Assembly (NCBI GenBank): GCA_029887795.1 | Contig: JARXPE010000007.1 | Location: forward strand, 1 to 51,772 | DNA length: 51,772 nucleotides | Reading direction: 5' to 3' | Source of the DNA: Thermoproteota archaeon | GTDB taxonomy: Archaea; Thermoproteota; Methanomethylicia; Methanomethylicales; Methanomethylicaceae | In this document: positions 39,947 to 49,449 of the stretch, piece after piece | Layout of the letters: every line of letters starts with the position of its first letter | How positions within the stretch are numbered: position 1 is the first letter of the stretch | Translations under genes and position numbers: made by a program | Notes under the pieces: model-generated | Told to the model about the DNA's origin: nothing | Databases searched by the model: none | Seen by the model: only the letters and a program-made list of their open reading frames with translations

Positions 39947-41314
39947 TCACCTGCGAATATACTCCCTGCAGGTCGAAAGGAACTTGGCTGGCACCTTAGG
40001 GCATGTCATGTAGTGGAGATGAGTATACATTCCCACGGTTCTATGGACCAAGGCTCCGTCCAATCCATCCCTGATCCCATTTCCCCTGAGAACTTTAAAG
40101 ACAAACTCTGATCCAATGTTTTCTACATATGAATGGTGAAATTCGTGTCCCTTTAGAGTAATTCCGACATCTGATATGGGGCTTTCAGCTTTACCCTCCA
40201 GCTCAACGTAACTCAGGGCCTTCGGTTGGTTAGAAAAATAAACATCCCCATCGAATGCGCCAACCATATTGCGTTTTTCTCCGTTGTAGTTTATTGACCT
40301 GCAAAGGTATATTAAGCCACCACATTCCCCGACCACCGGCATCTCATCTAAGATCCTATCTTTTATGGATTTGATGAGGGGCTGGTTTGCTTCTAGTTCT
40401 CTTGCGAACACCTCTGGATATCCACCACCGATCAAAATTCCAGAGATATCGTTTCCAATGGTCCCGTCTGATAAGCTGTTCATTACAGATATTTCGGCTC
40501 CCATCCCCCTCAGCACAGCTAAATTGTCATAGTAATAGAATGAGAAGGGCGCATCCATGAAAATTCCAATTTTTGTCCGTCCGACGCTTTGGGGAATCTC
40601 CATCACATCACCATCGATTTCTGGACAGGAGTTCATTAATTCAAGAAGCCTCTCTAAATCCAGACGAGGCTCAAGCAGGTTGGTTGCATTATTTATCATA
40701 AGATCTGTGTCTGAGAGCTCATTGGGCGTAATAAGGCCAAGATGTCGCTTTTTTATAACCAGTGTTGAAGAACGGTATAGTACACCAAGGATGGGTACTT
40801 TGGTGTAGTGTTGGATTGCCCTCCTCAGTTTTTCCTCATGTAAACTATCCCTAACGTAGTTTAAAATCACGCCAGCAATGTTCACTTTTCTGTCTAAGGC
40901 CTGAAAACCAATTATTTGTGCAGCCGCGCTCCTATTCAGACTCTTGCAGTCTAACACCAAAATTACAGGGGCTGATAAGATTTTTGCAACATGAGCGGTG
41001 CTCCCTAGATCTCCAATTGGGGACTCGCCCTCATAAAGCCCCCTCACCCCTTCTATCACCGCAAAATCGGTGCCTTTGCAGCCCGATAGGAATACGCGCC
41101 TTAAGGTGTTTTCGTCCATCATCCACGAGTCTAGATTCCGACAATGCCTTCCGGACACCTTGCTTAAGTACATCGGGTCGATGAAATCTGGTCCTATCTT
41201 GAATGGCTGTACTTTAAAACCTCTCTTTCTCATTATCTTTATAATCGCAGCTGCAATCAATGTTTTGCCAGAGTCGCTGGATGTTGCCGAAATTATAACT
41301 CTAGGGATTCTCAC
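39947..41314 (-). CDS. cfbB: Ni-sirohydrochlorin a,c-diamide synthase
   Basis: CobB/CbiA family: TSSDSGKTLIAAAI, KIGPDFIDP, GECGGLIYL; placed within a cfb cluster. Confidence 0.92.
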   Translation of the reverse strand: MRIPRVIISATSSDSGKTLIAAAIIKIMRKRGFKVQPFKIGPDFIDPMYLSKVSGRHCRNLDSWMMDENTLRRVFLSGCKGTDFAVIEGVRGLYEGESPIGDLGSTAHVAKILSAPVILVLDCKSLNRSAAAQIIGFQALDRKVNIAGVILNYVRDSLHEEKLRRAIQHYTKVPILGVLYRSSTLVIKKRHLGLITPNELSDTDLMINNATNLLEPRLDLERLLELMNSCPEIDGDVMEIPQSVGRTKIGIFMDAPFSFYYYDNLAVLRGMGAEISVMNSLSDGTIGNDISGILIGGGYPEVFARELEANQPLIKSIKDRILDEMPVVGECGGLIYLCRSINYNGEKRNMVGAFDGDVYFSNQPKALSYVELEGKAESPISDVGITLKGHEFHHSYVENIGSEFVFKVLRGNGIRDGLDGALVHRTVGMYTHLHYMTCPKVPAKFLSTCREYIRR

Positions 41315-42086
41315 CGAAGATCTCCTCCAGCTCCTTTATGGACAACCAGTTAGGAACCTTTGCCTGCTTATTATTAAATATCGATATCGAAATGGACCTG
41401 ATCGCGCGCGAAACTTCTGAGTCATGAAAAATTTCTATGGAAGTTTTTCTTTTTTTATCCGCAAAGATCAGTTCCTCGGAATAAGGCACGCTTCCAATGA
41501 TCGGGATTCCTATCCTCTTTGAGAACTCTTCAATGTACCTCATCCCTTTTGAGGTTGCCTTATTGTAGATGATTCCACAAGCCGCTGCCTTAATAGAAGC
41601 GAGACCTCTGCAGATGTTGTTTGCCGCATATATCGACATGAACTCGTCTGAAGTTACAATGATGACACCCTCGGCATATTTTTCTTTCACAACCACTGCG
41701 AGCCCGCCGCAGACAATATCTGCTGGGACATCAAATATCACAAAATCAAAGCTCTCGATCTTTAATTTCTGCAGTAAATACCCAATCCCTAAGATTAATC
41801 CTCTCCCAGCGCACCCAACTCCTGGCTCAGGACCCCCTATCTCAACACAATGTACTCCGTTGATTCCTTGGAACAAGAAACTCTCGGGTGCTGGGTTCTT
41901 ATCTATCTTCATCAGTTCCAAGAGCGGATCTATCTTTTTACCCAAGATGTTGGTCGCCGAGTCTGATTTCGGGTCGCACCCCACCAGCAATATTTTTAAT
42001 CCCATCTCTCCTAGAGCGGCAGCGATGTTGGATGCAAGAGTGGACTTGCCTATCCCACCCTTTCCGTATATGGCGACAGATTTCAA
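41301..42086 (-). CDS. cfbC: Ni-sirohydrochlorin a,c-diamide reductive cyclase, NifH-like reductase component
   Basis: MKSVAIYGKGGIGKSTLASNIAAAL, GGPEPGVGCAGRG, FDVPADIVCGG. Confidence 0.93.
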   Translation of the reverse strand: MKSVAIYGKGGIGKSTLASNIAAALGEMGLKILLVGCDPKSDSATNILGKKIDPLLELMKIDKNPAPESFLFQGINGVHCVEIGGPEPGVGCAGRGLILGIGYLLQKLKIESFDFVIFDVPADIVCGGLAVVVKEKYAEGVIIVTSDEFMSIYAANNICRGLASIKAAACGIIYNKATSKGMRYIEEFSKRIGIPIIGSVPYSEELIFADKKRKTSIEIFHDSEVSRAIRSISISIFNNKQAKVPNWLSIKELEEIFGENP

Positions 42087-43171
42087 CCCTTATCCTCCCT
42101 CGATACCATCCTTATACTCTCCCCCAGTATGGACTTGCAGATCCTTCTATTGCCCAAAGATGCCCTGTGGGCATGGCGCTCATTTATAACGTAATCATAT
42201 CCTAGGGACTTTAGGTTGTAAGTTGCTCTTGTACCGGAGCTCACAGCAACCGTTCTTATTTTACCTTCCACCGCCACTGCATGCGGTATTCCCAATATTA
42301 TTGCTAGATCAGGTTTAACTTCCATTATGTACTCCGTTGCCCTCTCACCAGAGACGGGATACTCGTCCAAACCCCCCGTGATCCTCTCAATGAAAATACC
42401 TTTGCAACTCAACTCCCTAAGTATCTCTTTCGAATATGATCTTATCCTGGGGAGTCCCACATTTGGGTCTAGATTGGCTATAAAACGGAGATTTCCACTT
42501 TTTCCCTTCTTGGCATCGCTCAACGCAAGGAGTGTATCGGCGTATATAAATGCAGTCTCCTTTTTGGCATTAAGAATGCATGCGACATCGCCGCCATCCC
42601 TCAGAGTTCGAAGTATCTGGCGTGCGACCATGTTCGGATCGTCTCCTTGGCAATTGCCGATGTACTCAGATCTGGCGGTCCCCCTCCTGCGTTCTACCAA
42701 GGCTGCCATTTCCAGCATGTACTTTTGCCTCTCGTACTCGTCCTGAGTTATGAGACCCGCATTAGTGGCCTCTTTCAGTACCTCTATTGCTCCTACGGTG
42801 TTGTCTCCTGATCCGCTATGGACACTGCAACATAAGCATTTTTCAATAACACCTGCTTCTATTGCCGCCTTTTTTAGATTCTCGCCGATTATCATACTGG
42901 CACATGTTCCAACCACGCCGATCAAATGCGGATTGAACAACTCATCAACCCTCTTAAGAACCTTTGATAATCTCCCCTCCCCTCCAAAGACCAATTCATT
43001 ATCTGACAGGGCCGTCGTCACTATCTTTACCCCCTCCTTCTCAAGTAGCCTAGCCGGACCGAAACAGCAACCCGATGGTCCATGCAAAACGATCACATCG
43101 GCGTCAAGATCCCTGAGCATATACATGGCAGCCGCAATTGGGCTTGGTCTGGGGTGGATTATTATGGACAT
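42083..43171 (-). CDS. cfbD: Ni-sirohydrochlorin a,c-diamide reductive cyclase, NifD-like catalytic component
   Basis: NifD/oxidoreductase type 1 fold: IIHPRPSPIAAAMYMLRDLDADVIVLHGPSGCCFGPARLLE, VVGTCASMIIGENL; internal start at 43171 avoids extension over cfbE. Confidence 0.92.
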   Translation of the reverse strand: MSIIIHPRPSPIAAAMYMLRDLDADVIVLHGPSGCCFGPARLLEKEGVKIVTTALSDNELVFGGEGRLSKVLKRVDELFNPHLIGVVGTCASMIIGENLKKAAIEAGVIEKCLCCSVHSGSGDNTVGAIEVLKEATNAGLITQDEYERQKYMLEMAALVERRRGTARSEYIGNCQGDDPNMVARQILRTLRDGGDVACILNAKKETAFIYADTLLALSDAKKGKSGNLRFIANLDPNVGLPRIRSYSKEILRELSCKGIFIERITGGLDEYPVSGERATEYIMEVKPDLAIILGIPHAVAVEGKIRTVAVSSGTRATYNLKSLGYDYVINERHAHRASLGNRRICKSILGESIRMVSREDKG

Positions 43172-43172
43172 T

Positions 43173-44468
43173 TTATCCCCTCTCGAGACGGAGGGTCGGC
43201 ACTTTTGCTTTTTCAAAATAGACCTCGTTTTCTGACCTCTTTGTCATTAACGGTTTCAGGGCTTCGCCAAGCTCACCAAAAAGGTGTATCTCTTCGAAAT
43301 TACTTGAGTTGAGGATTTCCGCCAATGCCTTAGGCTGCACAGATCCGCATGTTGTCTTCAGCCTTCCCCCTAATTCTAACCTTGCTGGCGGCAAAACCTC
43401 AATGTAATCTCTAATAGATGTTGCCACAACCTTTTCGTTTATTGCTGGACTCCTGTTAAGGACTAGTGGGCCCGACGGATCCTCTAAAACCATCTTTTTG
43501 CCGAACACCTCCGGAGGAAATTCCACATGATCTTCAAGTTCTCCAAAAAATCTTGCGATCGAAACTCCAACAAGCATATTTTCTAAATGCTGTCTGCCAA
43601 CAGGCCTTTCGTGGGCCTCAACTGAAATTCTTGAGTATGCGGGCCCTCCCATTGTCATGAATCCCTCGAATATTGCCACAAACTCGATGTTGCCAACACC
43701 AATCCGGATCCTATCTGCGGAAACTTCAGATGAATAATGCTGTGTCGAGAAGTATTGGGTTCCCGAAATCCCTCTCAACAAAGGGTCGTCCGCGTTTATT
43801 AGGACTGTAGATTTTGACTTTTTGTTCTTCACCATTGAAATCTTTGCCATCAGCGCCGAAGAAGAACCCTTCGCTATCGAGTAATTGTCATACACATTCT
43901 TTATTATTCCTAGGTCAGCCATCCCAGTCCCGCCTAGCGAAACCTCAAAGATGGCGAGATCTGGCTCCTTCGGGCAAAGCTTTAAAGCCCTTATTATATT
44001 TGCAGGAGTCGAGCTGACATCTTTTAATAGGATCTTCTCATGACCTTCTTCCGTTAAGTATATTCCGTCGCTTGTAAGACTCAGTATGGAATAGTTGTCC
44101 CTCAATATTGAGATTGCACATTTTACAGCAGTCGTCTTACCGAAGCTTCCAGTGATCTCCACAATGGGAAACTTAATTTTGTCATAGATTAGCATTTTAA
44201 CGGCTTCATGGTGCGTCACCATCTTCCCATTACTGCAAGTGAACATTGAAGAGGGAAAATGGACTGGCCTCACTATTAGATCGTATTTGGACAAATCAAA
44301 AGAATTTGGCAACTCTGACTCGATCTTAAACTCTCCCGAGTATTTGTCATAGTCCTCTTTCTCTAAAGTTCTATAGACATCTATGCATGTGACGTTATCT
44401 CCCCTTTCACTGAATGCCTCGGATATTGTCAATCCGCCATGTGTAGCGTCTATCACGAGCACCTTCAA
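43173..44468 (-). CDS. cfbE: Coenzyme F430 synthetase (Mur-ligase family)
   Basis: Mur-ligase-like VEITGSFGKTTAVKCAISIL, VLINADDPLLRGI; within cfb cluster. Confidence 0.9.
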   Translation of the reverse strand: MKVLVIDATHGGLTISEAFSERGDNVTCIDVYRTLEKEDYDKYSGEFKIESELPNSFDLSKYDLIVRPVHFPSSMFTCSNGKMVTHHEAVKMLIYDKIKFPIVEITGSFGKTTAVKCAISILRDNYSILSLTSDGIYLTEEGHEKILLKDVSSTPANIIRALKLCPKEPDLAIFEVSLGGTGMADLGIIKNVYDNYSIAKGSSSALMAKISMVKNKKSKSTVLINADDPLLRGISGTQYFSTQHYSSEVSADRIRIGVGNIEFVAIFEGFMTMGGPAYSRISVEAHERPVGRQHLENMLVGVSIARFFGELEDHVEFPPEVFGKKMVLEDPSGPLVLNRSPAINEKVVATSIRDYIEVLPPARLELGGRLKTTCGSVQPKALAEILNSSNFEEIHLFGELGEALKPLMTKRSENEVYFEKAKVPTLRLERG

Positions 44469-44857
44469 TCCCTTAAAGCCTCCGCAATTCTGTCAGATAG
44501 TATGTCTGCTATACGGTCGTCTTCGCCTATTGGTTCGCTGAGTACTACAGCTATTCTCTTTTTTCCAAAAATGAGAGTTCCTGTCTTTGAACCTTTGGGC
44601 AGCCCCAAAATTTTTGGTATATCCTGATCTACATGAACCCCCCTCGTGAGAAAGACCGGCTGAACTATAACTCTATCAACGCCCGACTCCGCCATTTCTT
44701 CTAATACCGTTTGTAGAGGCGGCTCATTGATCTGTACGAATGAGTACCTCACAAGGGGGTATTTTTTCCTAATTTTTTTGGCAAAATATTCTATCGCACT
44801 TTTATTGTAGGGCTCTTTGCTCCCATGTCCCACCAAAACGACTCCAAACTTATTCAT
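44465..44857 (-). CDS. cfbA: Sirohydrochlorin nickelochelatase (small CbiX type)
   Basis: VVLVGHGSKEPYNKSAIEYFAKKI, VQPVFLTRGVHVDQDIP; 130 aa. Confidence 0.93.
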   Translation of the reverse strand: MNKFGVVLVGHGSKEPYNKSAIEYFAKKIRKKYPLVRYSFVQINEPPLQTVLEEMAESGVDRVIVQPVFLTRGVHVDQDIPKILGLPKGSKTGTLIFGKKRIAVVLSEPIGEDDRIADILSDRIAEALRD

Positions 44858-44858
44858 A

Positions 44859-45605
44859 TTACATCACCTTAATGAAAGAGGAAACTCCCGCAATAGAATG
44901 ATCTGGGGCAACCAGAGGGTCTATGCCGAATGATTTCAGCGCTTTAGCAGTTTCAGGTCCGATTGCCACCACACGCGTCCTAGTCAGAAGTTCTTCCAAT
45001 TCCCTGCAACCTGTGTAGGGTAAAAATTTCCACATTAGCTCAAATGATGCGCGCGAAGTAAAGACTACAAAATCCGCACCAGCCCTTAACTCCTTGAGAA
45101 GCTCTTCGACCCCTTCCAAATTCAATTTGGGCGAATAAATGCGATATTCATCCACAGGAATGCCCTTACTGAAAAGCTCATCGAACATCGAATTATCGGC
45201 AAAACTGCTTCTTATCAAGGCCAAAGATGAGAATGACGATTTCATATTTCCACTAGTAATATATGCGCTAAGTGCTTTACTCGTGTACTCATCTGGCATC
45301 TCGACGTTTCTGAGCCCAAACTTAGCAAGAGACTTTTTTGTTGAAGGTCCGACCGCGAACAGCCTCATCTCTGATAGTATTCTTATGATCTCTTTATTCG
45401 GATTAACAATCTCTATAGCTCTAGGGCTCATGAATGCCGCCGAGTCGTGGCGCCTTTCCAGTAATCTCTCCTTCAATATCCGGATCTCTCTAATGTTTGG
45501 TAGTAGCCTTATTGTGCTTATCCTCACAGGGTCATAACCTGATTCCAGAAAAGGTATGGGATCAAAAGGCGAAACTGCGGTCAATATAACTCTTCGGTGC
45601 CTCAT
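44859..45605 (-). CDS. hemD: Uroporphyrinogen-III synthase
   Basis: AFMSPRAIEIV, AVGPSTKKSLAKFG, DFVVFTSRASFELMWKFL, AIGPETAKALKSFGI. Confidence 0.88.
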   Translation of the reverse strand: MRHRRVILTAVSPFDPIPFLESGYDPVRISTIRLLPNIREIRILKERLLERRHDSAAFMSPRAIEIVNPNKEIIRILSEMRLFAVGPSTKKSLAKFGLRNVEMPDEYTSKALSAYITSGNMKSSFSSLALIRSSFADNSMFDELFSKGIPVDEYRIYSPKLNLEGVEELLKELRAGADFVVFTSRASFELMWKFLPYTGCRELEELLTRTRVVAIGPETAKALKSFGIDPLVAPDHSIAGVSSFIKVM

Positions 45606-46321
45606 TTAGCGAACAGCCCCACGACTCTACCTACTACTACGACCCCAGGATCTTTACCATTGTAGCACTTCTCTGCGAGGTCCCTAAGGCGCGTAATTTC
45701 CCTCTCGACCGAACCATTCCTCGAAGTTATGATCGCCGCGTAATTGTCAGGATCCGCGCCCCCTTCAATGAGCTTCTTAGCCACAAGATCAAGCTTCTTC
45801 ATCGTCATAAGTATCACTAACGTTCCAGGAAATTTGGCATGGGTCTTCAGATATTCGTCTTCGTCTTTTTCATTTGCTAGGCTTCCACTCAGAATGACTA
45901 TTGAAGAAGAGACCCCCCGCATAGTTAAAGGAATCTCTGCCAGCGTTGGCATTGCAACAGCGGATGTTAGACCGGGTACGACCTCAACATCTATTCCTGC
46001 TTTTCTGAGCGCCTGCAGTTCTTCGCCACCCCTCCCGAACACAAAAGGGTCGCCGCTCTTCAAGCGAACCACACAAAGCCCTTCATTGGCAAGCCTTATC
46101 ATCAAATTCGTAATGTCTTCCTGTCTTTCGGGACCGTCTCTTGGTTGCTTTCCGACGTAGATTTTCATGATCGCATTTTTTGCAATATTGAGCAGCCCCT
46201 CGTCAACAAGGCGATCATAAAGTATTACATCGGCCTCGGAAATGATTTTATAAGCCCTTAAAGTGAGATTATCCATTCCCAAAACACCTGCACCTACCAG
46301 ATAGACCTTACCCTTCACCAT
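45602..46321 (-). CDS. cobA: Uroporphyrinogen-III C-methyltransferase
   Basis: MVKGKVYLVGAGVLGMDNLTLRAYKIISEADVILYDRLV, VRLKSGDPFVFGRGGEE, VVPGLTSA. Confidence 0.95.
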   Translation of the reverse strand: MVKGKVYLVGAGVLGMDNLTLRAYKIISEADVILYDRLVDEGLLNIAKNAIMKIYVGKQPRDGPERQEDITNLMIRLANEGLCVVRLKSGDPFVFGRGGEELQALRKAGIDVEVVPGLTSAVAMPTLAEIPLTMRGVSSSIVILSGSLANEKDEDEYLKTHAKFPGTLVILMTMKKLDLVAKKLIEGGADPDNYAAIITSRNGSVEREITRLRDLAEKCYNGKDPGVVVVGRVVGLFAK

Positions 46322-47240
46322 ATTCCCTCCAGAACCAGCGAATCTCATTATCATTCATAACAACTTCAGCAGCTTTCCTTCCAGCACCTTCAGGATCGCC
46401 CCTCGGAAAGCTGAATGTAAATACCTTAGATTTTGACCCGTCCAAGGCATAAAGACCGCATATAGCCCTCAAAAAATTACCATCAGCCCTAGCCGTAAAC
46501 CCGACGGGTGCGGAGCAGCCCGATCCGATAATTTTTAGAAATTCCCTCTCAGCCAAAACCTCTTCCATATCATCTGGCGAGTTTATCCTCGATGCCAATG
46601 ATCTTATATCAAAGTCTTGGCTCCTTGCAGTTACGGCTAGCGCGCCCTGACCCGGACTTGTTGGAAAAAGTTCGATTGTCATCTGCTCCCATTTTCCTCC
46701 GAACCCCAGCCTGATCAATGCAGCCTCTGCAATAACTATCCCATCATATTTCTCTTCCATCAGGCACCGAATTCTGGTGTCTACATTGCCCCTCAAAGGG
46801 ACTATGTTAAGATCTCTTCTTAAACACTTGATCTGAGCGGCCCTCCTTAAGCTACTGGTACCTATGGTAGCTCCTTTGGGCATGGAGCTTAGCGATGGGT
46901 ATCTGTTGGAGACGAAGGCATCGCATGGGGAAAGCCTCTCCGGAACAGCCACAATGGAAACTCCCACTGGAAGTGATGTCGGCACGTCTTTCATGCTGTG
47001 GACTGCGAGATCAATTTCGCCTTTAAGGAGTGCTTCGTCTATCTCTCTCTCGAAGATCCCTTTTCCAATTTCTTTTATTGTTGATTCCTCTATTTTATCT
47101 CCGGTCGTCTTTATCTTCACCACAGTAAATTTAAAATTGCAATCATTTAACTCCTGTAACCTCTTAATCACACACTCTGTCTGTATGAGTGCCAAACGGC
47201 TGCCTCTAGTCCCGACTCTGACCTCCCTCAATCCTACCAC
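46308..47240 (-). CDS. hemC: Hydroxymethylbilane synthase
   Basis: VRVGTRGSRLALIQTECVI, DLAVHSMKDVPTSLP, GTSSLRRAAQI, GSGCSAPVG. Confidence 0.96.
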   Translation of the reverse strand: MVGLREVRVGTRGSRLALIQTECVIKRLQELNDCNFKFTVVKIKTTGDKIEESTIKEIGKGIFEREIDEALLKGEIDLAVHSMKDVPTSLPVGVSIVAVPERLSPCDAFVSNRYPSLSSMPKGATIGTSSLRRAAQIKCLRRDLNIVPLRGNVDTRIRCLMEEKYDGIVIAEAALIRLGFGGKWEQMTIELFPTSPGQGALAVTARSQDFDIRSLASRINSPDDMEEVLAEREFLKIIGSGCSAPVGFTARADGNFLRAICGLYALDGSKSKVFTFSFPRGDPEGAGRKAAEVVMNDNEIRWFWREYGEG

Positions 47241-48487
47241 CCGTCGACATTAACAGCTGATAGGGTCGCCTGTAAAGTCTCTTCTATGTCCTTGTCAACA
47301 TGTGCGGTAGATAGAAAGCAACATTCGAACTGAGACGGAGGGAGGAAAACGCCCCTCTCCAACATTAAACTGTGAAATTTCTGGAATCTGTCCACACGAG
47401 ACCTCCTAGCACTCTCGGCGTCCTTAACCGCATTTTGCGTAAAGAATATGGTGAACATGGAACCTATCCTGTTTATCTGGATCGGAATGTCCGCATCCCC
47501 AAATATTTCCTCGATGCCCTTACACAGAAATTCTGTTTTGAATTCCAAGTCTGAATATATGTGGTCTTCGAGCTTCCTCAAGACGGCCAGACCTGCAGAC
47601 ATGGTCACCGGATTTCCATTAAAAGTTCCTGCATTGTATACCCTGCCCGCTGGAGCAACCATCTCCATTAACTCCCTCTTCCCTCCAAAAACCCCAACTG
47701 GAAATCCGCCGCCAATCACCTTTCCCAGTAGGGTTATATCGGGTTTTATATTGAATACTCTCTGAGCCCCTCCCCTCGAAAGGCGGAAGCCCGTAATCAC
47801 CTCATCGAAAATCAAAATCGCTCCCGCCTCGTCACATGCTCTTCTAACCTCTTGCAGGAATCCCTTCTCTGGAGGTATTACCCCCATGTTACCCATCACC
47901 GGCTCCACGATTACGCAAGCAACATCTTCGTTAATTCCGTCCAATTCAGAAAAGTCGTTGAATGGAATCACTTTTGTTTTGTCGAGTAAAGTAGTGGGTA
48001 TGCCATCGCTGGCAGGATATTTTTTAATGCCGACTCCGTTAACCAACAGCGAATCAACAGCTCCGTGGTAGCATCCGTCGAATTTTACTACAACATCTCT
48101 CTTTGTGAACGCTCTGGAGAGTCTGATTGCACTCATTGCTGCTTCCCCTCCCGAGTTCACAAATCTGACCATCTCCATGGAGGGTACTGCCCTAATGATC
48201 TCCTCTGCGAGCTCCAGCTCCGCCAAATGAGGAGTCCCAAAGACTGTGCCCTTAAAAATCTGATCTTTAACGAACTCCAACAAAAAGCTGGGCGTATGGC
48301 CAAATATCAGAGGTCCATATGCCATGCAGTAGTCGATCAGCTCTCTTCCATCTTCTGTAAATAGGCGGGAGCCATGCGCGGAAGATGTAAAAAACGGGTA
48401 GGGTCTAAAAGATCTAACGGGGCTACTCACGCCACCAGGGAGGACCTTTCTGCTTCTTGAGAAAAGATCATTAGACCTCATCTGCAT
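47234..48487 (-). CDS. hemL: Glutamate-1-semialdehyde 2,1-aminomutase
   Basis: PGGVSSPVRSFR, VRFVNSGGEAAMSAIRLSRAFT, FDEVITGFRLSRGGAQ, LLGKVIGGGFPVG. Confidence 0.96.
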   Translation of the reverse strand: MQMRSNDLFSRSRKVLPGGVSSPVRSFRPYPFFTSSAHGSRLFTEDGRELIDYCMAYGPLIFGHTPSFLLEFVKDQIFKGTVFGTPHLAELELAEEIIRAVPSMEMVRFVNSGGEAAMSAIRLSRAFTKRDVVVKFDGCYHGAVDSLLVNGVGIKKYPASDGIPTTLLDKTKVIPFNDFSELDGINEDVACVIVEPVMGNMGVIPPEKGFLQEVRRACDEAGAILIFDEVITGFRLSRGGAQRVFNIKPDITLLGKVIGGGFPVGVFGGKRELMEMVAPAGRVYNAGTFNGNPVTMSAGLAVLRKLEDHIYSDLEFKTEFLCKGIEEIFGDADIPIQINRIGSMFTIFFTQNAVKDAESARRSRVDRFQKFHSLMLERGVFLPPSQFECCFLSTAHVDKDIEETLQATLSAVNVDGW

Positions 48488-49449
48488 CCTTCCCTCAAAA
48501 TACCTATTGCCTCAGGGGAAAAGTATGAAATTATAATGTCCGCCCCTGCCCTTTTTATTGCCATTAGAGTTTCCATCAGAACTTCTCTCTCGGGCGTGCC
48601 AGTACTCTTGCAGTATTCTCTAATCATGACATATTCGCCGCTCACTTGGTATGCCGCCAACGGACACCTTAAAATCCTGCGCAGATCACTTATAATGTCA
48701 AGATATGGCATTGCTGGCTTGACCATTACTATGTCTGCCCCCTCCTTTATATCTTGGACAGCCTCAATTACCGCCTCTCTCCTATTTCTGAAGTCCATCT
48801 GGTATGAGGAGCGATCGCCGAATGTGGGAGCGGATGAAGCGACATCTCGGAAAGGCGAGTACAAATAGGACCTATACTTTGTTGAATAGGACATTATTCC
48901 TAAATCATAAAAACCAGCCTCGTCCAGCGCCTCCCTTATCGCCAAGACCTGCCCATCCATCATGGCAGAGGGAGCAACAATATCCGCCCCGGCCTCAGCA
49001 TGACTCACTGCTATTCTAGAAAGTATCGAAAGCGTCTTACTCCTGTTAATCTTGCCACCTTCTACTATGCCACAATGACCGTGATCCGTATATTGACAGA
49101 GACAAACGTCTGTTAATATATTGATCGCAGAGAAGGACTCTTTTATCATCCTTATCGCCCGCTGAGTTACCCCATCCTTGCTGTAAGCAGCCGTGCCCAA
49201 AGGATCTTTCGATGAGGGTATGCCAAATATCAGGAAAGATCTTATGCCAGACTCTACGTAATTGGAAATTTTTTCCAATAAACCGGACAATGGTATTTTT
49301 TCCATACCTCCCCAGCGTGAAGCCTCAACCTCCCCATGTTCCTTTACAAATATTGGAAAAACGAATTTATCGGGCATCAGGCTAGTTTCAGATACCAGAT
49401 CTCTAATTGCTTTATTTCTCCTAAGTCTGGATGTAATCGTTCTCATCAT
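48478..49449 (-). CDS. hemB: Delta-aminolevulinic acid dehydratase (zinc-type)
   Basis: TDVCLCQYTDHGHCG Zn-binding motif, VAPSAMMDGQV, MVKPAMPYLDII. Confidence 0.96.
   Translation of the reverse strand: MMRTITSRLRRNKAIRDLVSETSLMPDKFVFPIFVKEHGEVEASRWGGMEKIPLSGLLEKISNYVESGIRSFLIFGIPSSKDPLGTAAYSKDGVTQRAIRMIKESFSAINILTDVCLCQYTDHGHCGIVEGGKINRSKTLSILSRIAVSHAEAGADIVAPSAMMDGQVLAIREALDEAGFYDLGIMSYSTKYRSYLYSPFRDVASSAPTFGDRSSYQMDFRNRREAVIEAVQDIKEGADIVMVKPAMPYLDIISDLRRILRCPLAAYQVSGEYVMIREYCKSTGTPEREVLMETLMAIKRAGADIIISYFSPEAIGILREGCR

Noticed and set aside
39947-44857. Interpretation of the cfb genes as a nitrogenase or cobalamin cluster
   Set aside because: NifH/NifD-like, CbiA-like, CbiX-small and Mur-ligase genes together are the defining CfbA-E set; no nifK, no cbi genes.
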